Part shown: positions 16,405 through 25,392 of the stretch, piece after piece
How the letters are laid out: each line of letters starts with the position of its first letter
How positions within the stretch are numbered: the stretch's first letter is position 1
Assembly (NCBI GenBank): GCA_020723965.1
Contig: DYHW01000001.1
Coordinates: 46,487 to 110,486, forward strand
Reading direction: 5' to 3'
DNA length: 64,000 bases
Origin: Melioribacter sp.
Lineage (GTDB): Bacteria > Bacteroidota > Ignavibacteria > Ignavibacteriales > Melioribacteraceae
Notes under the pieces: generated by a model
What the model was told of the DNA's origin: nothing
What the model saw: the letters and a program-made list of their open reading frames with translations, nothing else
Databases searched by the model: none
Made by a program: the position numbers and the translations under genes

Positions 16405-17829
16405 ATGAGTTTTTCCGAAAACTTTCTGAATGATGACTATGATTCGATTTTCGATGAGGAAGAAGTCAAAAGAAAGATAGAAAGCTGCAAAGAATATATA
16501 AATAAAGGGCAAACATTCAGCTCTCTCGATTTGCTCGAAGATGCTATCGAATTGTGTATCGAGTACGATATGATTGATGACGGCTTATTTCTAGTTGAAG
16601 CCGTTCTAAGCGCAACGCCATACAATTCCGAAATTTGGCAATACAAAGGAATACTTCTCAATAATTCATTCATTTTTGAAGAAGCTTACAGTTGTTTCGA
16701 GAAATCTCTTTCGCTAAATCCCACCGATGTGGAAACTTACATTAACAAATCAATTGCCGAAGATAATCTCGGTATGTACGATGAAGCTCTTCTATCACTA
16801 AAAAAAGCTTTGGAAATTGAACCGAACAATTCAGAAACATTGTTCAGCTTAGGGTTACTTTACCAAAAGAAAGAAAAATATGCAGAGGCGATCGATTATT
16901 TTATAAAGTCGATTGCCGAAGACCCTGAATATCTCGAAGCATGGTACGAATTAGGATATTGTTACGAAAACTCTGATCAACTTGATAAAGCTCTTGACGC
17001 CTACGAAAAATATTTAGAAATAGACCCGAACAGTTTTACCGGGTGGTATAACAAAGGAATTGTGTTGTTGAGAATGGAACATTTTGAAAAAGCGATAAAT
17101 TGTTTTGAGCTTTCGATTGCGCTGCGTGAAGATTTTTCAAGTTCATGGTTCAATGTTTCATTTGCTTATTCCCAAATTGGAAGAATTAGTGATGCAATGA
17201 ACGGATACAAAAGAGCATTTGAACTTGACCCGACAGATGAAACTATACTTTATAATCTTGGACAGATCTATGAAGATATTGGAGCGTATCCTCAAGCAAT
17301 TAAGTGTTACAGCGAGGCAATTAAATTAGATGCAGAATATTTCGAAGCATATCTTGCCCGCGGTAATTGTTATGATTTTATAGGAAAGTATCAGCTTGCA
17401 CTGAAAGATTTTAATTATGCAGTGTCTCTTACAGGAAATATTGAAGATGCATGGTTTGCTAAAGCCGATCTCGAATATTCGATTGGGCAGCTCCATGATT
17501 CTATAGACAGTTATAAGAAAACAATTGAACTGAATCCTAATAATTTTGAAGCTTGGCTGAAACTTGCTGAAACGTATGTTGAGGTTGGACAGTGGCTTGA
17601 GGGTTTAAATGCGTATGACCAGTGTATCAAATTGAATCCGGCACATGCTAATTCATACTACGGAAAAGCGAAAATATATTTTTTGCTAAGCCACACCTCT
17701 GAGGCAATTGAATGTTTGAGGTCAGCTTTCGGTCTTGACCCGAATATTAAAAGCAAATTTACGCGCGATTATCCCGAAGTGAAGACCTCTAAGTTATTCG
17801 TTAAATTATTCGAAGAGAACAAATCGTAA
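16405..17829 (+). CDS. Tetratricopeptide repeat protein
   Basis: 474 aa, ATG start with GGAG site. After an acidic N-terminus of about 40 aa, about eleven or twelve consecutive TPR units run to residue 460 (for example AEAIDYFIKSIAEDPEYLEAWYELG, DALDAYEKYLEIDPNSFTGWYNKG in segments of 34 aa). No signal peptide or membrane helix is present, so it is a cytoplasmic scaffold of unknown partner. TPR proteins of this shape are common in Ignavibacteria. Only 6 bp separate it from aroE, indicating co-transcription. Confidence 0.9.
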   Translation: MSFSENFLNDDYDSIFDEEEVKRKIESCKEYINKGQTFSSLDLLEDAIELCIEYDMIDDGLFLVEAVLSATPYNSEIWQYKGILLNNSFIFEEAYSCFEKSLSLNPTDVETYINKSIAEDNLGMYDEALLSLKKALEIEPNNSETLFSLGLLYQKKEKYAEAIDYFIKSIAEDPEYLEAWYELGYCYENSDQLDKALDAYEKYLEIDPNSFTGWYNKGIVLLRMEHFEKAINCFELSIALREDFSSSWFNVSFAYSQIGRISDAMNGYKRAFELDPTDETILYNLGQIYEDIGAYPQAIKCYSEAIKLDAEYFEAYLARGNCYDFIGKYQLALKDFNYAVSLTGNIEDAWFAKADLEYSIGQLHDSIDSYKKTIELNPNNFEAWLKLAETYVEVGQWLEGLNAYDQCIKLNPAHANSYYGKAKIYFLLSHTSEAIECLRSAFGLDPNIKSKFTRDYPEVKTSKLFVKLFEENKS

Positions 17830-17835
17830 CTCAAA

Positions 17836-18714
17836 ATGCAAATTCAAAATAAGTTTAATAATAGCACCAAAATAGTTGGTGTTCTTGGGCACCCGATTAA
17901 ACAATCTTTTTCGCCGCTGATGCACAACATAGCTTTCGAACTGGCGGGGCTAAATTATGTATATCTTCCGTTCGATGTTCCTGTAACTTCGCTAAGGGAC
18001 GCACTGAAAGGAATGGTTGCACTTGGGATAAAAGGTTTTAATGTTACACTTCCGCTTAAAGAAAAAATTCTTCCGCTATTAAAAGATGTTTCCGAAGAAG
18101 TGAACATTATTGGAGCTGCAAATACTATTGTTAATGATGAAGGAATATTAAAAGGATTCAATACAGATGTTGCGGGAGTAGTTGAATCATTAAATCCTTT
18201 TAAGGATGAATTGTCAGGCATGCGGGTAACGGTTATTGGCGCCGGCGGTGCCGCTCGAAGCGTTATTTATGCTTTGATAAGAGTATTTAAAGTTGGGCAG
18301 ATCACAATTGTGAACCGAACTGAACAGATAGCGGAATCTATGAAAGAATATTTTTCTACTAAGATGCTTTTCAATGGGTTAAAATCTCTGCCGCTTGTCC
18401 CGCCCGATCTAGTTGGCACATTCAGAGAGTCAAAATTGATTGTAAATACTACTCAAATGGGAATGTATCCCGTTGTAGATGATTCTGCGACCACAATTAA
18501 AGAATCGTTTATAAAAGGGCAGATAGTTTTTGATGTTGTTTACAATCCTGTTAAAACAAGATTCTTAAAAATTGCCGAATCGCAGGGGGCTACAATCATT
18601 ACGGGGCTAAAAATGTTCGTAGAGCAGGGCGCTAGATCGTATGAGCTATGGACGGGCGAACATATGCAAAAGGAAAAAGTTTACAACGCAGTTGAATCGT
18701 ATTTATCGAACTGA
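17836..18714 (+). CDS. aroE: Shikimate dehydrogenase
   Basis: 292 aa, ATG start. It reduces 3-dehydroshikimate to shikimate with NADPH in aromatic amino acid synthesis. The substrate site GHPIKQSFSPLMHNIAF, the catalytic region GFNVTLPLKEKI with its Lys, the NADP fold VIGAGGAARSVIYAL with basic NRT motif, and the C-terminal GLKMFVEQGARSYELWTG are all present. Length is normal. It follows the TPR gene closely and converges on the aminotransferase at 18789. Confidence 0.95.
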   Translation: MQIQNKFNNSTKIVGVLGHPIKQSFSPLMHNIAFELAGLNYVYLPFDVPVTSLRDALKGMVALGIKGFNVTLPLKEKILPLLKDVSEEVNIIGAANTIVNDEGILKGFNTDVAGVVESLNPFKDELSGMRVTVIGAGGAARSVIYALIRVFKVGQITIVNRTEQIAESMKEYFSTKMLFNGLKSLPLVPPDLVGTFRESKLIVNTTQMGMYPVVDDSATTIKESFIKGQIVFDVVYNPVKTRFLKIAESQGATIITGLKMFVEQGARSYELWTGEHMQKEKVYNAVESYLSN

Positions 18715-18788
18715 CAGATTCTCTTTTCATATTGTGTTATCCAAAGTATTAAACCTTCTTTGTTAGTGCGGAATGACAAACCATTTTT

Positions 18789-19982
18789 CTAAGTAAGTTT
18801 TGAAAGCGCTTCTTTTATTCTAGCAGCTGCTTCTTCTAAATTTTCCATAGATGTTGAATACGATAATCTCAAGAACCCCTCGGCGCCAAATGAACTGCCC
18901 GGCACGGTTGCAACTTTTGCTTCGTTAAGAAGGTAAATTGCAAGATCGAACGAATTCTTGATCCGAAAAAGTGAAGAAGATTTCCGGAAATAACTTGCAA
19001 TGTTTGGGAAAAGATAAAATGCGCCGTGCGGTTTACAACATGTTATTTCTTTTATTGTAGTAAGTTCATCATACAAAAAATTTCTTCTTTGCTCAAATTC
19101 TTTTCTCATCATTTCAACATAATCTTGCGAACCGTTCAATGCTTCAACTGCCGCCGCCTGCGAAATGGACGAAGCGTTTGAAGTGCTATGACTTTGAATT
19201 TTACCCATAGCTTTAATTATCTGTTCTGGTCCGGCTGCGTAACCGATCCGCCAGCCTGTCATTGCAAAAGATTTTGATAATCCGTTTATAAGTATAGTTT
19301 TCTCTTTTATCGATTCGCTCAACGATGGAAAACTTACAAACTCGAAATTATCGAATACCAGCTTTTCATAAATCTCATCGCTGATCACATAAAATTTATT
19401 TTGCTCGACAATTTCAGCAATTGATTCCAATTCTTTTTTTGTGTAAACCGAACCGGTAGGGTTGGAAGGATTGCAAAGAATTAGGGCTTTTGTATAGGGT
19501 GTGATTGCACCTTTCAATTGTTCGGGCGTGAGCTTGAAACATCTCTTTTCGGTAGTATCAATAATTACCGGCTTGCCGTGCGCAAGCATAACCATTTCTG
19601 GATATGAAACCCAATAAGGCGCAGGAATGATCACTTCATCATCATTATTAACAATAGAATAGATAGCGTTGAACAAACTTTGCTTGGCGCCCGAAGAGAC
19701 GATAATATCATTCGTAGAATAATCTAAACCGTTTTCTCTTTTCAATTTTTCCGAAATGGAAGATCGAAGTTCGGTAGTTCCTTGATTGTATGTATAACGA
19801 GTTTGATTTTCATCAATAGCTCGTTTTGCCGCCTCTTTTACGTTTGGCGGAGTAGGGAAGTCAGGCTCTCCAACGGAAAGATCGATCACATTTTCACCGC
19901 GCGTCTGCATTGCTTTTGCTTCTGCGGCAATCTTCATCGTTTGCGATACGCCGATTTTATTCATTTGTTCAGATATCGACAA
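18789..19982 (-). CDS. aspC: Aspartate aminotransferase (class I/II PLP enzyme)
   Basis: 397 aa. The start chosen is TTG at 19982 because an AAAGGGAAA site lies just upstream; ATG six codons in is the alternative. It transfers amino groups between aspartate and 2-oxoglutarate. VGEPDFPTP, the NPSNPTG motif, DEIYEKL and the PLP-lysine segment NGLSKSFAMTGWRIGY are intact, with the Arg-containing C-terminus LRLSYSTS. It is the I-gamma type common in Bacteroidota. The gene at 22321-23538 is a clear paralogue. Substrate assignment is by family and not certain. Confidence 0.88.
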   Translation of the reverse strand: MSISEQMNKIGVSQTMKIAAEAKAMQTRGENVIDLSVGEPDFPTPPNVKEAAKRAIDENQTRYTYNQGTTELRSSISEKLKRENGLDYSTNDIIVSSGAKQSLFNAIYSIVNNDDEVIIPAPYWVSYPEMVMLAHGKPVIIDTTEKRCFKLTPEQLKGAITPYTKALILCNPSNPTGSVYTKKELESIAEIVEQNKFYVISDEIYEKLVFDNFEFVSFPSLSESIKEKTILINGLSKSFAMTGWRIGYAAGPEQIIKAMGKIQSHSTSNASSISQAAAVEALNGSQDYVEMMRKEFEQRRNFLYDELTTIKEITCCKPHGAFYLFPNIASYFRKSSSLFRIKNSFDLAIYLLNEAKVATVPGSSFGAEGFLRLSYSTSMENLEEAAARIKEALSKLT

Positions 19983-20094
19983 CTATTTCCCTTTCTGATT
20001 AAAAAAAACATAAAGGTATATATGCGCCAAATAGAAAATTTAGGACGCAATAAAGCGCCAGAAAAAGCGCATTAAAATAAGGAGTTATGAAAAA

Positions 20095-20523
20095 CTATTT
20101 CACTTTAATTACACAGCTTAATGAACCGGTGAAATCTGTATATATAAATTGGATTTTCTTAGGAAGCTGGTCAAAGGTGTAATTTTCTTTAAATACTGCG
20201 TTACCCGCAAATTCTCTTTCGAAAACTTTCCAATCTTTATCGGTATAGATTACAATCTTAACGCGGCCTCGGTCGTAGCTTTCTATCGTTGCAGAAATTT
20301 CAATGCTCTGTGAATTCATATTCACAAAAAACTCTTCACTCATACTATAAAGCCGCGCTTTTATTGTATAAGAAAACGAATTAGGTTGGTTTGTATAAAC
20401 AGATTTGTTTTGCGGAACTTCTGTGAACAACGGCTGAACCAATTCTTCTTTTTTACATGAGAAAAAAAGAAGAACTATCATTATTGTTCCGAAAACAGAT
20501 GCGATCAGACTTGATCTATTCAT
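20095..20523 (-). CDS. Putative lipoprotein
   Basis: 142 aa from ATG 20523, supported by an AAGG site; a longer upstream frame exists but runs through repeat DNA. A hydrophobic signal ends in a lipobox LLFFSC with lipid-anchored Cys23, followed by KKEE. The mature part of about 120 aa is predicted beta-rich with alternating charged and aromatic residues and an Ig-like feel (FSYTIKARLYSMSEEFFVNM). No family is recognised. It is probably attached to the outer membrane and stands alone between aspC and pckA. Confidence 0.75.
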   Translation of the reverse strand: MNRSSLIASVFGTIMIVLLFFSCKKEELVQPLFTEVPQNKSVYTNQPNSFSYTIKARLYSMSEEFFVNMNSQSIEISATIESYDRGRVKIVIYTDKDWKVFEREFAGNAVFKENYTFDQLPKKIQFIYTDFTGSLSCVIKVK

Positions 20524-20567
20524 TTTTACCTTGAAATTAAGAGCCCGCCCCAAAAGATTTTTTTTCT

Positions 20568-20640
20568 GTTGCGCTGAGCTTGTCGAAGTGCGAATTTTAA
20601 GTAACTTGTCATGTTCCGACATGCTCAACCTGACAAATTT
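20568..20640. repeat. Short intergenic repeat with GCTGAGCTTGTCGAAG
   Basis: GCGCTGAGCTTGTCGAAGTG, followed by CTTGTCATGTTCCGACATGCTCAACCTGAC, occupies the region before the lipoprotein gene. It includes the small palindrome CATGTTCCGACATG. The GAGCTTGTCGAAG core resembles the GAGCTCGACGAAG core of the repeats at 32814, 38915 and 58256, so it may be a diverged family member. Confidence 0.4.
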
Positions 20641-20665
20641 TGACTTTTTAAACAGCTTCTTGAAT

Positions 20666-22324
20666 TCATTTTATTTGAGCTAATCTTTTAGGACCAGCGT
20701 TAATTACTTCCGGAGAAGATCCATTCTCGAACAATTTGAAGTTTTCAATAAATCTTGCAGCAAGCGCGTCATACTTTTTCCAGTATTCATCTTTATTCCC
20801 CCAGGAATTTTCCGGGTACAAAACATCTTCCGGAACATCGGGGCAAGTCATAGGCACTTCATAACCGAACAACTTATCTTTCCTATATTTTACTTTATCA
20901 AGGGTTCCATCAAGAACTGCATTCAAAAGGTTTCTTGTGTGCCGAATGCTTATACGTTTACCAACGCCGAATCTTCCGCCGACCCAGCCCGTATTAACAA
21001 GCCAGACATTAGCACCATGCTTAAGCATTCTTTGCTTTAACATCTCCGCATATTCAAACGGATGACGAACCATAAAAGGTCCGCCGAAACATGCAGAAAA
21101 AGTTATCTGCGGTTCAATGCCTAAACCAATCTCAGTTCCGGCAATTTTAGAAGTGTATCCGCTGATAAAATGATACTGTGCTTGTTCAGCATTTAATTTA
21201 GCAATCGGAGGCATAACGCCGGATGCATCGCAAGTTAAAAAGATAATATTTTTAGGATGGGTGCGGACGTAACCATCTTGAATTACATTCGGAATAAAAT
21301 TAATTGGATATGATGCGCGCGTATTTTCCGTAATCGAATCATCATCCAAATCAATCATACGTGAAGTCGGATCAAAAACAACATTCTCTAAAATTGTTCC
21401 AAAACGGCGCGTGGTTTCATATATCTGCGGTTCATGTTCTGCAGAAAGACGAATTACTTTTGCATAACATCCTGCTTCAAAATTAAATACACCTTGAGAA
21501 CTCCAACCATGTTCATCATCGCCAATGAGTTTTCTTTTTGGATCGGCAGACAAAGTTGTTTTACCGGTTCCGCTTAAACCGAAGAACAATGCGACATCTC
21601 CTTTTTCGCCAACGTTTGCAGAGCAGTGCATCGGAAGAACATCTTGGTATGTCAGCATAAAATTCAGAACGGTAAAAACAGATTTCTTGATCTCGCCTGC
21701 GTAAAGCGTATTTGCGATTATTGCAGTCCGCTGATCGAAGTTTAGAATAATGGCAGTATCCGAGCGTGTGCCGTCTGTAATCGGGTCAACTTTAAATCCC
21801 GGTACAGAAATAACTGTAAACTCTGGAACGAAGTTTTTCAACTCGTCTTTATTAGGAGTAGTAATAAACATATTGCGTGCAAATAAACTATGCCAAGCTT
21901 TTTCTGTTATAATCCGGACCGGCAGGCGATGAGCTGGGTCTGTGCCTGCATAAACATCTTGAACAAAAAGTTCTTCGCCTTGTGCCCACGCTTGAAATCT
22001 TCCGATCAACTGAGACCATTTTTCGTGCGCATAAGGGCGGTTGTATGTTCCCCACCAAATATCTTTCTCGGTCGATTCTTCATGAACAATAAATTTATCC
22101 TGCGCGGCGCGTGCCGTGTGCTTGCCCGTGTTTACCACAAGCGGTCCGTGCTTTGCAATCCTGCCTTCATTTCTAAAAATAATTTCTTCGTAAAGAGCTT
22201 CGTGCGGAAGATTCCAATAAACTCTGTTGAGATGTGTAATGCCTTGATTTTTCAATCTAAAATCGGAAGCGAGCTCTTGAGCTTGTTTACTTGCCGGCGT
22301 ATTGAATTCTAAATATTTGCTCAT
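20666..22324 (-). CDS. pckA: Phosphoenolpyruvate carboxykinase (ATP)
   Basis: 552 aa from ATG 22324. It converts oxaloacetate and ATP to PEP, CO2 and ADP. The kinase loop GLSGTGKTTLSADP, the metal site LIGDDEHGWS, the CSANVG segment, the TENTRASYPI motif and VNTGWVGG are all canonical for the ATP-dependent class. Its ATG overlaps the TGA of the upstream aminotransferase (ATGA), giving translational coupling. The pair links aspartate transamination to gluconeogenic PEP. Confidence 0.97.
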   Translation of the reverse strand: MSKYLEFNTPASKQAQELASDFRLKNQGITHLNRVYWNLPHEALYEEIIFRNEGRIAKHGPLVVNTGKHTARAAQDKFIVHEESTEKDIWWGTYNRPYAHEKWSQLIGRFQAWAQGEELFVQDVYAGTDPAHRLPVRIITEKAWHSLFARNMFITTPNKDELKNFVPEFTVISVPGFKVDPITDGTRSDTAIILNFDQRTAIIANTLYAGEIKKSVFTVLNFMLTYQDVLPMHCSANVGEKGDVALFFGLSGTGKTTLSADPKRKLIGDDEHGWSSQGVFNFEAGCYAKVIRLSAEHEPQIYETTRRFGTILENVVFDPTSRMIDLDDDSITENTRASYPINFIPNVIQDGYVRTHPKNIIFLTCDASGVMPPIAKLNAEQAQYHFISGYTSKIAGTEIGLGIEPQITFSACFGGPFMVRHPFEYAEMLKQRMLKHGANVWLVNTGWVGGRFGVGKRISIRHTRNLLNAVLDGTLDKVKYRKDKLFGYEVPMTCPDVPEDVLYPENSWGNKDEYWKKYDALAARFIENFKLFENGSSPEVINAGPKRLAQIK

Positions 22325-23538
22325 GACCAATCCCTCACTAATTTACGATCGCCAATGTAAAGTTCGTTAGGCGAGTTTGGATCGAGCGCCCATTTTATTC
22401 TTTCGATTCCTTCGGTCATCTCTTTTATCGCACCGCAATAGCTTATACGCAAGTGTCCGTCTAAACCAAACTCTTTCCCGGGAACGGTAAGCACCATCAC
22501 TTTATCTATCAAGAAAGAAGAAAGCTTTTGTGAATCTTTTTCGTAAGCAGAAAAGTCTGCCAGCAAATAAAATGTTCCATCGGGCACATTAACTTTTACG
22601 CCGTTGAATGAGCGAAGCAGTGAAACTAAAATATTACGGTTGTTTTCGAGAGTAACGCGTAGATTTTCTACGCTTGATTGAATTCCATTCAAAGCGCCAA
22701 CAGCCGCTTTTTGTAAAAGAACCGATGGACCGGATGTTTGATGCCCTTGAATGTTTGCCATAGCTTCGATGATTTTTTTGTTTCCAACTGCCCAGCCGAT
22801 TCTGAATCCCGTCATAGCATACTGTTTTGAAACTCCGTTGATGATAATAAGTTTAGATTCTTCAACAGATTTTTTAGTGTAGTTGTAAGCGCTGATCGGC
22901 TTCCTGCCATTAAAAACAAGGCGGTGATAAATATCATCCATAATTAAATAGATCCCTTTCTTTTCGCAGAAGTCAACTATATCTGCTATAAATTCTTCAG
23001 AATAGAACGCTCCGGTTGGATTGTTCGGGCTGTTAATAATAACTGCCTTTGTGTAAGAACCTACTCTCTGCTCAATATCTTTTAATCTCGGGTAAAACGA
23101 ACCATCTTCGGGTAGTACCGGAACCGGAATAGCGCCTACTAATCTTGCCATATCGGGATAGCTAACCCAGTAGGGAGCCGGAAAGATAACTTCTTCTTGC
23201 GGATTTAGAATAGCTTGAAGAGCGACCATAATAGCCTGCTTAGCGCCGCTGCTTGCAATAACATTTTCAGGATTAACTTTTTTGTGGTAATACTCTTCCG
23301 TGTAACGAATTATTGATTTTTTCAGTTCGGGGATACCGTCTGCTGGTGTGTAACGTACTTCGCCTGTATTTAACATATTTACTGCTGAAAGAAGAGCGTC
23401 CATTGGTGCCCGGCTTTTCGGCTCGCCGCCGCCAAGATGAATTACCGGGTCCCCTTTTTCTCTTAAGATTGCTGCTTTTTCATTTAGAGCGAGTGTTGGA
23501 GATGCTTTGATTGATCTTGCAATTTGACTTAGACTCAT
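22321..23538 (-). CDS. Aspartate/aromatic aminotransferase family protein
   Basis: 405 aa, ATG start. A class I/II fold-type I PLP aminotransferase with GGGEPKSRAP, NSPNNPTGAF, DDIYHRLVF, the lysine segment NGVSKQYAMTGFRIGW and C-terminal LRISYCGA. It is a paralogue of the gene at 18789-19982, with the same order of motifs. Because it is coupled by a 4-bp overlap to pckA, oxaloacetate is the likely keto product, making aspartate the likely amino donor; this is inference. The 247-bp gap upstream shows no recognisable element. Confidence 0.88.
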   Translation of the reverse strand: MSLSQIARSIKASPTLALNEKAAILREKGDPVIHLGGGEPKSRAPMDALLSAVNMLNTGEVRYTPADGIPELKKSIIRYTEEYYHKKVNPENVIASSGAKQAIMVALQAILNPQEEVIFPAPYWVSYPDMARLVGAIPVPVLPEDGSFYPRLKDIEQRVGSYTKAVIINSPNNPTGAFYSEEFIADIVDFCEKKGIYLIMDDIYHRLVFNGRKPISAYNYTKKSVEESKLIIINGVSKQYAMTGFRIGWAVGNKKIIEAMANIQGHQTSGPSVLLQKAAVGALNGIQSSVENLRVTLENNRNILVSLLRSFNGVKVNVPDGTFYLLADFSAYEKDSQKLSSFLIDKVMVLTVPGKEFGLDGHLRISYCGAIKEMTEGIERIKWALDPNSPNELYIGDRKLVRDWS

Positions 23539-23785
23539 GTTTGCCTTAAAAAGATTATTTCAAAAAGAATATTTGTGTCCGAAACTTATCGGCTATTAAA
23601 TTGATTAGCAAGTGGATTTTGAAGCGGTTATATTATTTACAATTATAGAAATAAAGTTGAATTATAAAATTCATTTTTTACCGAAGTAATAGAATGCAGT
23701 TTCCACGGGAATGACAATTCTAATATTTCAGAAATATTTTTCTAATCAAATTTTATATAGGATTTGAGAGCACCTGCCGCCTGGT

Positions 23786-24190
23786 TCAAGAAAAATAATT
23801 TCTGATTTTTGCTGCAACTTGCCTGTCGGTCATATTATCGGAAGCTTCTATTGCTTTTATTTTCTTAGCAAGTTCTTTATGATTTTTTATCTCCTCTTTA
23901 AGTGATATTTTGGTTTCGGCAGGCCCGGTAATATAAATTTCTGAGGCATCTTTAATGTATTTGATTATCTCTTTAAAATAATTTTTCATTTGGTGCTGCT
24001 TTCGTTCTTCTTTTGTTTTTTCCGGATCTATAAAAAGTTTTCCCATACGTGTAATTTTTTTTGATTCTCCGTAATACCGCACTCTGCTTTCGATGTTTGA
24101 ATTAATTTTATAAAGTATCTCTTCGTCATTTGTGATAGCAACTATTATCGCATTTTTACTGTCGAGCCAAATTCCGATTTTCTTATTCAT
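23786..24190 (-). CDS. Small conserved protein, possibly release-factor-like (BaeRF/host attachment type)
   Basis: 134 aa, ATG start with AAGGAG site. It opens KKIGIWLDSKNAIIVAI, continues with a basic segment (ERKQHQMKNYFKEIIKYI), then IYITGPAETKISLKEEI and ends in MTDRQVAAKIRNYF. This order, with a ribonuclease-H-like beta start and a GPA(E)xK loop, resembles the bacterial archaeo-eukaryotic release-factor-like or host-attachment proteins. I recall the resemblance but cannot verify it. It is single-copy here, with no operon partner. Confidence 0.65.
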   Translation of the reverse strand: MNKKIGIWLDSKNAIIVAITNDEEILYKINSNIESRVRYYGESKKITRMGKLFIDPEKTKEERKQHQMKNYFKEIIKYIKDASEIYITGPAETKISLKEEIKNHKELAKKIKAIEASDNMTDRQVAAKIRNYFS

Positions 24191-24363
24191 GTTATCATCT
24201 CCTTATAAATATTATTTGAGAATTATTAAATTGTTTAATGTTAGAGCCAATTATTCGTTCCTTAAAAAGTCATTTTTAGCTTTGGTGTAGTAAGATGGAA
24301 TCCAATTTTTCTGTTTTTATTTTTATTTCTCGTGCAGAATTTTCTTACTTTTTCCGGTATTGG

Positions 24364-24876
24364 CTATTTAGCGTACTTTTCTTTCAAAACATTCAGATGA
24401 TGATTTACATGTCCCGCCATAACATAAGCAAGCGCGCGAACCGTAATAGTGTTATTGTTAGCGGTTCCTTTGCGAAGCTGCATTTCTTCAGAAAAGTTTT
24501 TGAACAAAAGTATATTCGATTTGCGCAGGGCACAGAACTCATCAGCCAGGTCCGCAAGTTTAATATTATCATAGTTCGATTGACGAATGTACTCATCGTG
24601 GTCATAGCCGGGTAAATCTTTTTTATCGTTGCGCGCAAAACGGAGAGCGCGGTAAGAAAAAATTCTTTCGGCTTCGTTGATGTGTCCAACAACTTCTTTC
24701 ACGCTCCATTTTTCGGGCGAATAACGGTACAATGATTTTTCTTCTGAAAAAATTTCAAGAAGACTTCTCATTTCATCAATTTGATCATTAAATAGTTCCA
24801 AAATTTTTTTTGTTGGAACTAGCTCGATATATCGATGATAATATTCGGCATATTCTTCTTTTGATGGTCGCTCCAT
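24364..24876 (-). CDS. DinB-family putative metal-dependent hydrolase
   Basis: 170 aa, ATG start with AAGG site. A four-helix-bundle DinB_2 domain with the metal-binding pattern: VVGHINEAERIFSYR in the middle and AGHVNHHLNVL near the C-terminus supply His ligands. Family members are thiol-transferase-like or unknown hydrolases. It starts 11 bp after the stop of mgsA, so the two form an operon. Confidence 0.88.
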   Translation of the reverse strand: MERPSKEEYAEYYHRYIELVPTKKILELFNDQIDEMRSLLEIFSEEKSLYRYSPEKWSVKEVVGHINEAERIFSYRALRFARNDKKDLPGYDHDEYIRQSNYDNIKLADLADEFCALRKSNILLFKNFSEEMQLRKGTANNNTITVRALAYVMAGHVNHHLNVLKEKYAK

Positions 24877-24887
24877 ATTTTTCCTTT

Positions 24888-25346
24888 TTATAAATTGCGT
24901 TTTAAATATTCGCTATAATTTGGCACTATACGTTCGTATTCTTCTTTCATCAAATGAGATGAAAAGATAAAATCCGCCGATGCTCTGTTGCATGCAATAG
25001 GGATATTCCAGACCACGGCAATTCTTAATAGCGCTTTTACGTCAGGGTCGTGCGGCTGAGGCTCTAAAGGATCCCAAAAGAAAATTAAGATGTCTATTTT
25101 ATTTTCGGAAATCATGGCGCCAATCTGTTGATCGCCGCCCAACGGTCCGCTTTTTAATTTATTGGTCTGAAGATTCAATTCTTTTTCGAGCAGCATGCCC
25201 GTAGTGCCGGTTGCGTAAATTTTATGTTCGCTTAGATTTCCGCTATTGTATCTTGCCCACTCAATCAAATCTTGTTTTTTTTTGTCGTGCGCAACAAGAG
25301 CAATTCGTTTTTTCTTTTGCATCTCCATATTTAAGAACATTTTCAT
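24888..25346 (-). CDS. mgsA: Methylglyoxal synthase
   Basis: 152 aa, ATG start with AGGG site. It converts dihydroxyacetone phosphate to methylglyoxal and phosphate. IALVAHDKKK, ATGTTG, LKSGPLGGDQQIGAMI with its catalytic Asp, FFWDPLEPQPHDPDVKAL and the NIPIACNRASADF motif are all present. Length matches the family. First gene of the mgsA-dinB pair. Confidence 0.95.
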   Translation of the reverse strand: MKMFLNMEMQKKKRIALVAHDKKKQDLIEWARYNSGNLSEHKIYATGTTGMLLEKELNLQTNKLKSGPLGGDQQIGAMISENKIDILIFFWDPLEPQPHDPDVKALLRIAVVWNIPIACNRASADFIFSSHLMKEEYERIVPNYSEYLKRNL

Positions 25347-25392
25347 TTTTCCCTTGGTTTCTTTTTTATTCTATTTTTTTTCTAAAAATAAT

